Assembly: GCA_019115125.1 (NCBI GenBank) | Contig: DXEG01000020.1 | Span: 1-64,000, forward strand | Length of the DNA stretch: 64,000 bases | From: Candidatus Blautia faecipullorum | GTDB taxonomy: Bacteria; Bacillota; Clostridia; Lachnospirales; Lachnospiraceae | Direction of reading: 5' to 3' | Part shown: one piece after another, positions 1-8,333 of the stretch | Layout: each line of letters opens with the position of its first letter | How positions within the stretch are numbered: position 1 is the stretch's first letter | Translations under genes and position numbers: made by a program | Notes under the pieces: model-generated | Told to the model about the DNA's origin: nothing | Databases searched by the model: none | What the model saw: only the letters and a program-made list of their open reading frames with translations

Positions 1-127
1 CCTCAATCCACACCGACAGTTCTTTGAAAAAATGATGCATCACCATCAGCAAGTCAACCATTCCTCGGTCTTTTTCTTTTTTCTTTCGTTTCAGGGCTTT
101 TCGCACCCATTCATTCCGTTTTTTCAA
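1..127 (-). CDS. N-terminus of an unidentified protein, cut by the window edge
   Basis: A TTG start on the minus strand lies a few bases after a clear AGGAGGG ribosome binding site. The frame stays open to base 1 (about 42 codons). The peptide is very basic at its start (MKKRNEWVRKALKRKKKEK) and then carries a hydrophobic stretch with HHFFKEL. This style resembles the N-terminus of some Lachnospiraceae DDE transposases, but that is only an impression; too little is present to name it. Confidence 0.45.
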   Translation of the reverse strand, partial: MKKRNEWVRKALKRKKKEKDRGMVDLLMVMHHFFKELSVWIE

Positions 128-351
128 AATACCCTCCTGTGCGTAAAATTTCTTTTTTTATTTTAACGCAACAGGAGGAATCCTGCATATAAAATGGGAG
201 TTTATTGCGAAAAGTTTTTATTCTTTACTGCTGATCCTTGAGTTTCCGCAGGGTTGAATGACCGATTCTAATCATATTATTGAGTGTACTGTAAGATTAG
301 CTATGAAAAACCAGTTATAATGTATAGACAGACCTCCATATAAGAAAGTAC

Positions 352-382
352 TTGACTTTTAAATCTTACAAATGTAATATTT
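352..382 (+). promoter_or_regulatory. Promoter of the PBP gene overlapped by a BlaI-type operator
   Basis: The -35 box TTGACT (352-357) and -10 box TAATAT (375-380) are 17 bases apart. The core palindrome TACAAATGTA (367-376) sits across the end of the spacer and the -10 box. The dyad extends with one mismatch over 361-382. This matches the known BlaI/MecI operator pattern TACA-N2-TGTA. A BlaI gene lies 2 kb downstream, so binding should block RNA polymerase directly. Confidence 0.85.
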
Positions 383-417
383 AAAAACAACAATACACTT
401 GTTTTCAGGAGGTGTTT

Positions 418-2523
418 ATGAGAAGGCGAAAACGTATCAGGACGGCGCCGATTCTGCTGCTTGCGGCAGCGGGGGCGGCAGTATTATGTCTGGGAATCCG
501 TCTGGCGGGAGAATTAAGAAAAGAGAAGCCGGAAGAGCTGCTTATACGGTATATGGGATGTATAGAGACCGGGGATTATGGGAAAATGTATGAGATGGTG
601 GACACGGATACGCTTACCGTACTGGACAGAGAGGGATTCATAGAAAGAAATAAAAAAATTTATGAGGGCATAGAGGCGCGAAATCTCGAGATCAGTAATG
701 TAAAAGAGACAGACCGGAGCGGAAAAAATGTAACAGTTTCTTATGATACGTCTATGGATACTGCGGCCGGGGAAATTTCTTTTTCAAATGAGGCGGTATT
801 TCTCAATACGAAAGACGGTTATCTTCTGATGTGGAGGGACGGTCTGATTTTTCCGGAGCTGACGGCAGCGGAAAAAGTCAGCGTAACCACAAAGAAAGCG
901 GCCCGGGGAAGGATACTTGACCGGAACGGGAAGACGCTTGCTGGGCCGGGAACGGCTTCTCAGGTGGGGATTGTCCCGGAAAAACTCAGGGAAAAGGAAA
1001 ATCCGGGCTCTATGGAGCTGATCGCTCATCTTCTGGATCTGGACGCGGAAACGATCCAGGCGAAGCTGGACGCCTCCTGGGTGAGGGAGGACTCCTTCGT
1101 TCCGCTGGCAACCCTTCCCCAGGTTTCCAATATGCATGTAATGCTGGGCGGATTGTCTGAGGAAATGCGTCAGGAGCAGGAACGGCAGGATCGGCTTCTG
1201 GAAATTCCCGGCGTGATGATCTCGGATGTGGAGGTACGTTCGTATCCGCTGGGAGAAGCGGCCGCGCATCTGGTAGGCTATGTGCAGGCTGTGACGGCGG
1301 AGGATCTTAAGGAGCACCCCGGGGAAGGGTACGATTCCTCCAGCGTAATTGGAAGAAGCGGTATGGAAGCGCTGTATGAAAAGGAATTAAAAGGGCAAAA
1401 CGGGTGTGAGATCAGCATTGTCGATCAGAACGGAAATAAACGGGAGATCCTTGCCAGCATACCAAAAGAGGACGGACAGAATATCCAGCTAACCATTGAC
1501 GGGGAGCTGCAGAGCTCTCTCTATGATAAATTCATGGAGGATCCCGGCTGCTCTGTGGCGATGCAGCCCTATACAGGGGAGGTGCTGGCGCTGGTAAGTA
1601 CTCCGTCCTATGATAATAACAGCTTCATTATGGGGCTGTCGGAGGAAGAATGGACGTCTCTGAATGAGGATAAAAAAATGCCGCTGTACAACCGTTTCCG
1701 CCAGATCTGGTGTCCGGGTTCCTCCCTGAAACCCATTGTGGCAGGTATCGGGCTGAAAACAGGAGCTTTTGACGCGGATGAGGATTTCGGCAGCGTGGGG
1801 CTGTCCTGGCAGAAGGATTCCACTTGGGGCTCCTATCATGTCACGACCCTTCATGAATATTCTCCGGTAATCCTGAAAAATGCTCTGATTTATTCTGACA
1901 ATATTTATTTCGCGAAGGCTGCTCTCAGGATCGGCGCGGAGAACCTGGCCGGCGCTCTGGAAGGCCTGGGCTTCGGACAGGAGCTACCCTTTGAAATCAC
2001 AATGACGGAATCTCAGTATTCGAATACGGAGAAAATAGAAACAGAAATTCAGCTTGCGGACAGTGGATACGGACAGGGCCAGATCCTTGTGAATCCCCTT
2101 CATCTTGCCAGCATGTATACGGCGTTTCTGAACAGCGGGAACATGCTGAAGCCGAAGCTGCGCTATGAAACGGACGCGTCTGCGGAAACGTGGATTCCTC
2201 AGGTATTTTCACAAGAAATCATAGGCCGGATTATGGAAGGAATGTATGGCGTGGTCAACGAGCCCGGAGGCACCGGATACGGAGCTCACCGGGAAGATAC
2301 GATCCTGGCTGGAAAAACAGGAACGGCCGAGCTGAAAGCTGCCCAGGACGATACGTCAGGCACAGAGATCGGATGGTTTTGTGTATTTACCGCGGATAAA
2401 AACGCGGCAAAGCCTGTTCTTCTGGTCAGTATGGTGGAAGATGTAAAGAATCTTGGCGGAAGTGGTTATGTGGTGGATAAGGACAGAGAGGTGCTGGAGG
2501 AATATTTTGCAGGCGGGATTTGA
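418..2523 (+). CDS. PBP2a/MecA-type penicillin-binding transpeptidase
   Basis: Predicted class B penicillin-binding protein (701 aa; S. aureus MecA is 668) that cross-links peptidoglycan outside the membrane. One N-terminal membrane anchor (about residues 9-28) precedes an NTF2-like MecA_N domain (LLIRYMGCIETGDYGKMYEM), a dimerisation domain and the transpeptidase domain. The three active-site motifs are visible: SSLK at 435-438, SDN at 493-495 and KTGT at 633-636. The start is the ATG at 418, because AGGAGG at 407-412 overlaps the upstream in-frame GTG at 412. It is first in an operon with BlaI and BlaR1 and has its own BlaI-type operator, so it is probably induced by beta-lactams. Whether it gives resistance cannot be read from sequence; gene order differs from staphylococcal mec. 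Confidence 0.9.
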   Translation: MRRRKRIRTAPILLLAAAGAAVLCLGIRLAGELRKEKPEELLIRYMGCIETGDYGKMYEMVDTDTLTVLDREGFIERNKKIYEGIEARNLEISNVKETDRSGKNVTVSYDTSMDTAAGEISFSNEAVFLNTKDGYLLMWRDGLIFPELTAAEKVSVTTKKAARGRILDRNGKTLAGPGTASQVGIVPEKLREKENPGSMELIAHLLDLDAETIQAKLDASWVREDSFVPLATLPQVSNMHVMLGGLSEEMRQEQERQDRLLEIPGVMISDVEVRSYPLGEAAAHLVGYVQAVTAEDLKEHPGEGYDSSSVIGRSGMEALYEKELKGQNGCEISIVDQNGNKREILASIPKEDGQNIQLTIDGELQSSLYDKFMEDPGCSVAMQPYTGEVLALVSTPSYDNNSFIMGLSEEEWTSLNEDKKMPLYNRFRQIWCPGSSLKPIVAGIGLKTGAFDADEDFGSVGLSWQKDSTWGSYHVTTLHEYSPVILKNALIYSDNIYFAKAALRIGAENLAGALEGLGFGQELPFEITMTESQYSNTEKIETEIQLADSGYGQGQILVNPLHLASMYTAFLNSGNMLKPKLRYETDASAETWIPQVFSQEIIGRIMEGMYGVVNEPGGTGYGAHREDTILAGKTGTAELKAAQDDTSGTEIGWFCVFTADKNAAKPVLLVSMVEDVKNLGGSGYVVDKDREVLEEYFAGGI

Positions 2524-2561
2524 CAGAAGGATTCCGGTTTTATATAATTTTTACAGATGTG
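2520..2561 (+). promoter_or_regulatory. Internal promoter of blaI-blaR1 with a second BlaI-type operator
   Basis: A consensus promoter, TTGACA (2520-2525), 17-base spacer, TATAAT (2543-2548), overlaps the stop codon of the PBP gene. Just downstream, at the expected transcription start, lies TACAGATGTG (2552-2561), which differs from the upstream operator core only at the central base and the last base. The regulator genes can therefore be transcribed and repressed independently of the PBP gene. Confidence 0.75.
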
Positions 2562-2579
2562 AACGACGGAGGGGTTTTT

Positions 2580-2960
2580 ATGGAAAAGCTGCCGCAGATA
2601 TCAGAAGCAGAATATGAGGTGATGAAGGTCGTATGGAAATATGCTCCCATTACGACCAACGAGGTTGTAGATAAGCTGACGGCGGCTACCGGCTGGAGCC
2701 CCAAGACCGTACAGACATTGCTGAAAAGACTGGCCTCAAAAGGCGTTCTCACTTATGAAAAACAGAGCCGGATGTTTGTATACAGTCCGGCGGTCAAAGA
2801 GGAAGATTATCTTCAGCAGAAGAACAGTAGCTTCCTCAGACGCTACTACAACGGGAATCTTTCGAAAATGTTTTCTTCCTTTTTGGAAAGCGGGGAGTTT
2901 TCGGATAAAGAGCTGGATTCCCTCCGCGGTCTCCTTGACCGTCGTTTCAAAAAGGAGTAA
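2580..2960 (+). CDS. blaI: BlaI/MecI family transcriptional repressor
   Basis: 126 aa winged-helix repressor of the BlaI/MecI family. The N-terminal wHTH is typical (ISEAEYEVMKVVWKYAPITT, then VQTLLKRLASKGVL). The C-terminal helices are the dimerisation and BlaR1-cleavage region in known members. The start is the ATG at 2580 after CGGAGGGG. It should bind the TACA-N2-TGTA dyads at 367-376 and 2552-2561. BlaR1 follows within a few bases, so the two are probably translationally coupled. By analogy with staphylococci, beta-lactam sensing by BlaR1 leads to loss of BlaI and derepression. Confidence 0.92.
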   Translation: MEKLPQISEAEYEVMKVVWKYAPITTNEVVDKLTAATGWSPKTVQTLLKRLASKGVLTYEKQSRMFVYSPAVKEEDYLQQKNSSFLRRYYNGNLSKMFSSFLESGEFSDKELDSLRGLLDRRFKKE

Positions 2961-2964
2961 GAAA

Positions 2965-4740
2965 TTGCAGAATTTTTGTATCCGTTTTTTCCTTTGTAAT
3001 CTGGTGCTTACGGCAATGATCGTTCTGCTGATGTCAGGTAAAAGGCTGCTGCGCCGTCATATTTCTCCGCGGATTCAGTACCGTCTGTGGATTTTGATGC
3101 TTGCGGCGCTTTTTATGCCCTTTTTTCCTGTGGATCTTTCCGCATTTTCTTTTTGGGATAAAATTCCCGCCGGGCATCCCGGAAGTAAGAGCGCGGCGCT
3201 GGCGGCAGGAACAGGAGCGGCTGCCGCTGTTACGGAGGATTTCGTGGTTTCCGTGGCAGCGGGGGAGTTTTCTCAGGCGGGCAGTATTTTGCTGTATCTG
3301 TGGGCGGCTGGAATGACGGCTATGGCAGTCGCTTTGTTTTTTGCCTGGCGGAGATTCAGGAGAGTCCGGTTATCTGCGCTGCCTGTTGAGAATAAGGATA
3401 TTCAGGATGTTTTTGTGTCCTGTAAAAAAGAACTGAGAATCCGGCGGTCTGTGAAGCTGTACAGCACTCCCTGCCTGAAGGCGCCGGCTGCGGCGGGGAT
3501 ATTCATTCCGGCGGTTTATCTGCCTTTTCACACGATTTCTGACTTTCAGGAAGACGATCTGCGCTTTATGTTTCTCCATGAGCTGAAGCACTGTCAGCAT
3601 CAGGACGGGGTGATGAACCTGCTGGCAAATCTCGCGCAGATAGTTTACTGGTTCAATCCAGTGATCTGGCATGCCCTGAAAAAAATGCGTCTGGAGCGTG
3701 AAATTGCCTGTGATTCCGCTGTGCTGGAGGCTTTGAAGGATGAGGAACACGCCGGTTACGGGCGTACACTGATCAATCTGGCCGAAAAGCTTTCCTTCTC
3801 TCCCTTTCCTTTTTCTTCAGGGCTTGGGGACGGCGGGAAACAGCTCCGGCTTCGTATTCTGAATATTGCCGGCTATCACCGGGAGACAAAAGCCCGTAAG
3901 AGACTGGGACGCCTGGTGTATATACTGGCGCTGGCTGTGTTTCTGGGATGCGCTCCCGCATTGTCTATACAGGCTTCCGGGGATATTTATGAGTTTCGGG
4001 CGGAGAATAAAAAGATTGTGCTCCGGGATCTTTCGGATATTTTCCAGGATTATGACGGCAGCTTTGTCCTGTATGACGGCAGGGAAGACCTGTGGCAGAT
4101 CCATGACCTGTCTGCCGCCCGAAAGAGATCGGCGCCTGATTCCACATACAAAATATACGCGGCTCTTCACGGACTGGAGGAGGGGATCATTTCATCCCAG
4201 GCGTCCGAAATGGAATGGGACGGCACAAAGTATCCCTTCGAGGCGTGGGAGAGAAAGCAGGATCTTGCGTCGGCCCTGCGAAATTCTGTGAACTGGTATT
4301 TCCAGAATATAGACTCCCGGCTGGGCATCCGTTCTGTAAGAAAATTTCTCCGGGAAATTCACTACGGTAATGAAACTGCCGGAAGTGATCCGGAATTTTA
4401 CTGGACGGATCAGTCTTTGAAAATATCCCCTGTAGAGCAGGTGGAGCTTCTTCAGAAGCTTCACGACCGTCAGCTTCCGTTTTCATCTGAAAATATAGAG
4501 ACCGTAAAGGCGGCTCTGTGTCTCGGAAAGTCAGAGACGGGAGCTTTATATGGAAAAACAGGGACCGGACAGGCGGACGGCGTAAATGTAAACGGCTGGT
4601 TTATGGGATGGCTGGAAACTCCCGGAGACGTATATTATTTTGCCGTGAATATCCAGGACGGGCCTGACGCCTGCGGAAGCCGGGCGGCGGAGATCGCGTC
4701 GGAGGCCATGGAGGAGATCCTGGGGATTTCCCTGGGCTGA
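2965..4740 (+). CDS. blaR1: BlaR1/MecR1 beta-lactam sensor and M56 metalloprotease
   Basis: Membrane sensor-transducer of 591 aa, the usual BlaR1 length. N-terminal membrane helices surround a cytosolic M56 zinc protease with HELKH at residues 205-209. A last membrane helix (about 315-335) leads to an extracellular class D beta-lactamase-like sensor domain. It shows the acylation motif STYK (393-396), SVN and KTGT (531-534), all near the S. aureus positions. The start is taken as TTG 2965, seven bases after AAAGGAG and four bases past the blaI stop; upstream in-frame starts lie inside blaI. It completes a PBP-BlaI-BlaR1 regulatory loop. Confidence 0.92.
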   Translation: MQNFCIRFFLCNLVLTAMIVLLMSGKRLLRRHISPRIQYRLWILMLAALFMPFFPVDLSAFSFWDKIPAGHPGSKSAALAAGTGAAAAVTEDFVVSVAAGEFSQAGSILLYLWAAGMTAMAVALFFAWRRFRRVRLSALPVENKDIQDVFVSCKKELRIRRSVKLYSTPCLKAPAAAGIFIPAVYLPFHTISDFQEDDLRFMFLHELKHCQHQDGVMNLLANLAQIVYWFNPVIWHALKKMRLEREIACDSAVLEALKDEEHAGYGRTLINLAEKLSFSPFPFSSGLGDGGKQLRLRILNIAGYHRETKARKRLGRLVYILALAVFLGCAPALSIQASGDIYEFRAENKKIVLRDLSDIFQDYDGSFVLYDGREDLWQIHDLSAARKRSAPDSTYKIYAALHGLEEGIISSQASEMEWDGTKYPFEAWERKQDLASALRNSVNWYFQNIDSRLGIRSVRKFLREIHYGNETAGSDPEFYWTDQSLKISPVEQVELLQKLHDRQLPFSSENIETVKAALCLGKSETGALYGKTGTGQADGVNVNGWFMGWLETPGDVYYFAVNIQDGPDACGSRAAEIASEAMEEILGISLG

Positions 4741-4757
4741 TCCGGCTGTAATTCATA

Positions 4758-4771
4758 TCTCTGCGCAGAGA
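4758..4771. promoter_or_regulatory. 14-bp perfect palindrome upstream of the symporter gene
   Basis: TCTCTGCGCAGAGA is a perfect palindrome 28 bases before the symporter start. There is no T-run after it, so it is not an obvious terminator. It could be an operator or an mRNA hairpin; its function is unknown. Confidence 0.3.
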
Positions 4772-4799
4772 GAAATACGATAGATGAAAGGAATTTGTT

Positions 4800-6191
4800 A
4801 TGGAGATTTTTAGGGCTGTTTACAATATACTATGGGGAGATCTCATACGGATTCCTCTTCCGGGAGGAAGCAGTCTGGGGCTTTCGCTGCTTGTACTGAT
4901 CCTGATTCCGGCGGGACTCTATTTTACGGTAAGGACTCGTTTCCTGCCATTCCGGCTTTTTCCTGAAATGGTGCGCGTGACACTGGAGAATAACAAAACC
5001 TCCGGTAAAGACGGGATTTCTGGTATCCAGGCGCTGATCATTTCTACTGCCTGCCGTGTGGGGATGGGCAATCTGGTAGGCGTGGTCGCCGCGATATCCG
5101 CCGGAGGAGCGGGAGCCGTTTTCTGGATGTGGGTAATTGCCCTTCTGGGCTCCTCCACAGCGTTTATTGAGGCCACTCTGGCGCAGCTATATAAAGAAAA
5201 AGATCCTTTATACGGCGGCTACCGGGGAGGGCCGGCATATTATCTGCATCATTTGTTCGTGCGTAAGGACAGCAGGCGAAAGAAGTCCGTGACCGCCGTG
5301 CTGTTTGCGCTTTCCGGTCTGATCTGCTGGTGCGGGATCAGCCAGGTAACGGGAAATTCTATCTCCTCCTCCTTTGAAAACGCCTTTCATATACCGCCCC
5401 TGTACTCCACGATCGTTCTTGTAGCGGCGGCGGCCATCATTGTCCTGAGGAAAAACGCGACGGTGAAGGTGCTGGATATCATGGTGCCTGTCATGGCTGC
5501 CTGCTATTTTTTTATTACCATCTTTATTATTGTAAAAAACGCGGGTCAGCTTCCGGCAGTTTTTGAGCGTATTTTTGCGGAGGCTTTCGGTTTCCGGCAG
5601 GCCGTGGGAGGAGGCATCGGCGCGGTGATCATGAACGGAGCGAAGCGCGGCCTTTTTTCCAACGAGGCTGGCTCCGGCTCCGCTCCATGCGCCGCGGCTG
5701 CGGCGGACATCAGTCATCCTGCCAAGGAAGGACTGCTGCAGGCATTGGGCGTATTCATTGATACGATCGTTCTGTGCAGCTGCTCCGCTATGATCATGCT
5801 CCTGGCTCCCCAGGATATGACAAAGGGTCTGGAGGGAATGGATCTTCTGCAGACGGCCATGCAGTATCATCTGGGCGAATTTGGAGTGATCTTCATAGCG
5901 CTGATCCTGTGGCTGTTCAGTTTTTCCACTTTCCTGGGGATTCTGTTTTATGCCAGATCAAATGTCGCGTACCTATTCGGAGATAACTGGCTTTCACAGA
6001 CTCTTTACAAGATTCTGGCGCTGGTCATGCTTTTTATCGGAGGGCTGGCGGCTTATCAGTTTGTGTGGGATCTGGGAGACGTGGGCGTGGGTCTGATGAC
6101 GGTATTTAATATGATCGCGCTGTTTCCGCTGGCGCCGCGGGCTCTGGCGTCGCTGAAGGATTATGAGAAAAATGAAATGAAGAAAAAATAA
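4800..6191 (+). CDS. Alanine/glycine:cation symporter family (AGCS) protein
   Basis: 463 aa integral membrane protein of the AGCS family, which imports alanine or glycine with sodium. About ten hydrophobic segments are visible. Family signatures include GVVAAISAGGAGAVFWMW (residues ~95-112) and the NGAKRGLFSNEAGSGSAP block (~278-295), where the NEAGxGxxP residues are hallmarks. The ATG at 4800 follows GAAAGGA. It is downstream of blaR1 by 60 bases without a clear terminator, so read-through is possible. The substrate is inferred from family only. Confidence 0.9.
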   Translation: MEIFRAVYNILWGDLIRIPLPGGSSLGLSLLVLILIPAGLYFTVRTRFLPFRLFPEMVRVTLENNKTSGKDGISGIQALIISTACRVGMGNLVGVVAAISAGGAGAVFWMWVIALLGSSTAFIEATLAQLYKEKDPLYGGYRGGPAYYLHHLFVRKDSRRKKSVTAVLFALSGLICWCGISQVTGNSISSSFENAFHIPPLYSTIVLVAAAAIIVLRKNATVKVLDIMVPVMAACYFFITIFIIVKNAGQLPAVFERIFAEAFGFRQAVGGGIGAVIMNGAKRGLFSNEAGSGSAPCAAAAADISHPAKEGLLQALGVFIDTIVLCSCSAMIMLLAPQDMTKGLEGMDLLQTAMQYHLGEFGVIFIALILWLFSFSTFLGILFYARSNVAYLFGDNWLSQTLYKILALVMLFIGGLAAYQFVWDLGDVGVGLMTVFNMIALFPLAPRALASLKDYEKNEMKKK

Positions 6192-6422
6192 TTTATCCCG
6201 TCTGTATAATACAGGATTTCTTTTAAAGAACAGTATGAATGAAAAGGATCTGCAGGATTACAAATGGCAAAACAGATTGTGATAAATTTAGAACAAACCA
6301 TATGTTTAGAGTGGCAGCCTGTGTTCTGAAAATGAAACATACGCTGCTGAAAAACTTGCAGCAGCGGGAATTCTGAACAGAATCCAGAGCTGACCATGAA
6401 TCTGACAGGAGGGATCTGGCTT

Positions 6423-6977
6423 ATGAAAAAAATAAAGAAGAAAGCATGGGTATTGGCGGTATGCGGCGCGGCGACGGGAATCCTGGCGGCGTCTCCTGTC
6501 TCGGCGGACTCTCAGACAGAGACATCGGCAGCCTTTGCCACAGAGGATATTCATGGAGAGGAATATACAGAGAAAATATTTGAGGACGCGGATCTGACGC
6601 TGGTAAACGTGTTTGCCACCTGGTGCGGCCCCTGTATCCGGGAGGTGCCGGAGCTTCAGAAGCTGAGCGAGGAGATGAAAGAGGACGGCGTGCAGGTGAT
6701 CGGTTTTGTGATGGATACCGGAACGGTAGAAGAAACGGACGAGGAGACGCTGGAGACCGCGAAGCTTCTGGCAGAGATCGCTGAAGCGGAGTATCCCTTC
6801 CTGATTCCGGACGAGGGGCTTATGAACGGCAGGCTGTCCGGGATCCAGGCTTATCCTGAAACATTTTTTGTCAACAGCGAAGGCGAAATTGTAGGGGATA
6901 CCTATGTGGGCAGCCGCGATCTTGACGGGTGGAAAGAGATTGTTGAGCAGGAGCTTGCGGCGTTGGAGGAAGAATGA
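6423..6977 (+). CDS. TlpA/ResA-like thioredoxin-fold protein
   Basis: 184 aa exported thiol-disulfide oxidoreductase. A signal peptide (MKKIKKKAWVLAVCGAATG, cleavage around SADS) precedes a thioredoxin fold with the active site WCGPC (C68 and C71). The cis-proline region is AYPETFFVNSEGEIVG. The ATG at 6423 is chosen over an in-frame ATG at 6396 because AGGAGG lies at ~6407-6412. It is first in a compact cluster with a CXXC microprotein and a NapH-like ferredoxin membrane protein. The likely role is extracytoplasmic redox chemistry linked to membrane electron transfer. Confidence 0.88.
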   Translation: MKKIKKKAWVLAVCGAATGILAASPVSADSQTETSAAFATEDIHGEEYTEKIFEDADLTLVNVFATWCGPCIREVPELQKLSEEMKEDGVQVIGFVMDTGTVEETDEETLETAKLLAEIAEAEYPFLIPDEGLMNGRLSGIQAYPETFFVNSEGEIVGDTYVGSRDLDGWKEIVEQELAALEEE

Positions 6978-7005
6978 TTTTCCGGCATATATGAGGATAT
7001 AATTC

Positions 7006-7194
7006 ATGAAGAAAAAAGAAAAAGTGTCTCTTTCTTCTCTGTCGGCCCGTCTGAATGAGCGGGCGTCCCTTTTTGGCGTCCTTGCCGCGTCCGCGGGGCT
7101 GGGAATGATGGCGTATGGGATTTTTCGGGGAGAAATGTCCGTAGTCCTGGAAAAGGCTGTGAGAATCTGTATGGAGTGTATAGGAATTGGATAA
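7006..7194 (+). CDS. CD1871A-type CXXC motif small protein
   Basis: 62 aa protein with a basic start, one hydrophobic helix (FGVLAASAGLGMMAYGIF) and the conserved C-terminus ICMECIGIG. This matches my recollection of the CD1871A family of small CXXC proteins found next to thioredoxin-like and 4Fe-4S membrane proteins in Clostridia. It overlaps the next gene by eight bases, implying translational coupling. It may pass electrons or hold a cofactor between its neighbours; no biochemical role is known to me. Confidence 0.75.
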   Translation: MKKKEKVSLSSLSARLNERASLFGVLAASAGLGMMAYGIFRGEMSVVLEKAVRICMECIGIG

Positions 7195-8077
7195 AAAGAC
7201 AAACGAGTGGAAACGACACAGGCTTCAGATCCTGTGGGCGCTGCTGACCAACAGCTATCTTGCGGGCTTCGCAAAAGGAAAAATCTATCAGGGAAAAATC
7301 AAAAATCTGTGCGTTCCCGGGCTGAACTGCTATTCCTGTCCGGGCGCTTTGGGCTCCTGTCCCGTAGGCGCTCTGCAGGCTGTGGTCGGAAGCTGGAATT
7401 TTAAGTTCGCGTTTTATGCTGCAGGATTCCTGATGTTTATTGGAGCTCTGATGGGGCGCTTTGTCTGCGGCTGGCTCTGCCCCTTCGGGCTTATACAGGA
7501 GCTGCTCCATAAAATCCCTCTCCCTAAAAAAATACATACCTTCCGGGGAGACCGTTTTCTGCGCGGGCTGAAATATATTATTTTTCTTGTTTTTGTGATT
7601 CTTCTGCCCATGTTCGCGGTGGATATGCTTGGACAGGGAGCGCCGTATTTCTGTAAACTGATCTGCCCTGCAGGGACACTGGAAGGCGGGATCCCGCTGG
7701 TTCTCTTGAACGATGCCATGCGCGGCGCGGTAGGATGGCTTTATGCATGGAAAAATGTGCTCCTGGCGGTGATCCTGATTCTTTCTATGGTGATTTACCG
7801 GCCTTTTTGTAAATATATCTGCCCTCTGGGGGCGGTTTATTCGGTGTTCAATCCTATTTCCATATTTCGGTACAGAGTAGATAAAGCTGTATGCACCGAC
7901 TGTGGCGCATGTGCAAAGGTGTGCAAAATGCAGGTGGATCCGGTGAAACACCCGAATCATCTGGAATGTATCCGATGCGGCGCATGCAAAAGGATCTGTC
8001 CCGCAGGAGCGATACGCTTTTCTGTGAAGCCGGATCCAGTGAAAAGTCATGGAACCCGCCCATGTCAGATTAAATAA
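7187..8077 (+). CDS. NapH/CcoG-like polyferredoxin membrane protein
   Basis: 296 aa 4Fe-4S membrane protein. Hydrophobic helices are interrupted by the CxxxCP motifs of the NapH/RnfH-like class (CGWLCPFG, CKLICPAG, CKYICPLG). The C-terminus has two ferredoxin clusters (CTDCGACAKVC and CIRCGACKRICP). The likely role is moving electrons from the quinone or ferredoxin pool across the membrane to the upstream thioredoxin partner. The start is TTG 7187 inside the end of the CXXC gene. The family is certain; partner and donor are inferred. Confidence 0.85.
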   Translation: MDKKTNEWKRHRLQILWALLTNSYLAGFAKGKIYQGKIKNLCVPGLNCYSCPGALGSCPVGALQAVVGSWNFKFAFYAAGFLMFIGALMGRFVCGWLCPFGLIQELLHKIPLPKKIHTFRGDRFLRGLKYIIFLVFVILLPMFAVDMLGQGAPYFCKLICPAGTLEGGIPLVLLNDAMRGAVGWLYAWKNVLLAVILILSMVIYRPFCKYICPLGAVYSVFNPISIFRYRVDKAVCTDCGACAKVCKMQVDPVKHPNHLECIRCGACKRICPAGAIRFSVKPDPVKSHGTRPCQIK

Positions 8078-8138
8078 AGGCTGATTTTTTCAAAAATAGA
8101 AAATTAAATATAAGAATTAAAAAATTCAGAAAAATATA

Positions 8139-8167
8139 TTGACAAATAAAAGAGACAGGAATATAAT
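8139..8167 (+). promoter_or_regulatory. Consensus promoter of the initiator tRNA gene
   Basis: TTGACA (8139-8144), a 17-base spacer and TATAAT (8162-8167), preceded by a very A-rich stretch that could act as an UP element. It lies 23 bases before the tRNA. Confidence 0.9.
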
Positions 8168-8189
8168 CTTTATTATGATAGTTATGTAA

Positions 8190-8263
8190 CGCGGGGTGGA
8201 GCAGTCCGGAAGCTCGTCGGGCTCATAACCCGAAGGTCGCAGGTTCAAATCCTGTCCCCGCTA
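8190..8263 (+). tRNA. Initiator tRNA-fMet (CAT)
   Basis: 74-base cloverleaf with acceptor CGCGGGG/CCCCGCT and anticodon CAT in the loop CTCATAA. The anticodon stem has three consecutive G:C pairs (GGG/CCC), and the 1-72 pair is mismatched (C-T). Both are marks of an initiator rather than an elongator tRNA. The T-arm GGTTCAAATCC is intact. CCA is not encoded. Confidence 0.95.
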
Positions 8264-8273
8264 TCTGCGAAAG

Positions 8274-8310
8274 GCGTCATGTTTCATTCATGTGGGACAT
8301 GGCGTTTTTT
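8274..8310 (+). terminator. Intrinsic terminator after tRNA-fMet
   Basis: Stem CGTCATGT/ACATGGCG (8275-8282 with 8297-8304, one G-T pair) followed by TTTTTT. Confidence 0.85.
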
Positions 8311-8333
8311 ATATTATAGGAAAGGTAAAAGCT

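Noticed and set aside
784-1317. Long reverse-strand open frame inside the PBP gene
   Set aside because: A shadow of a gene with complete PBP motifs; no ribosome site and basic low-complexity translation.
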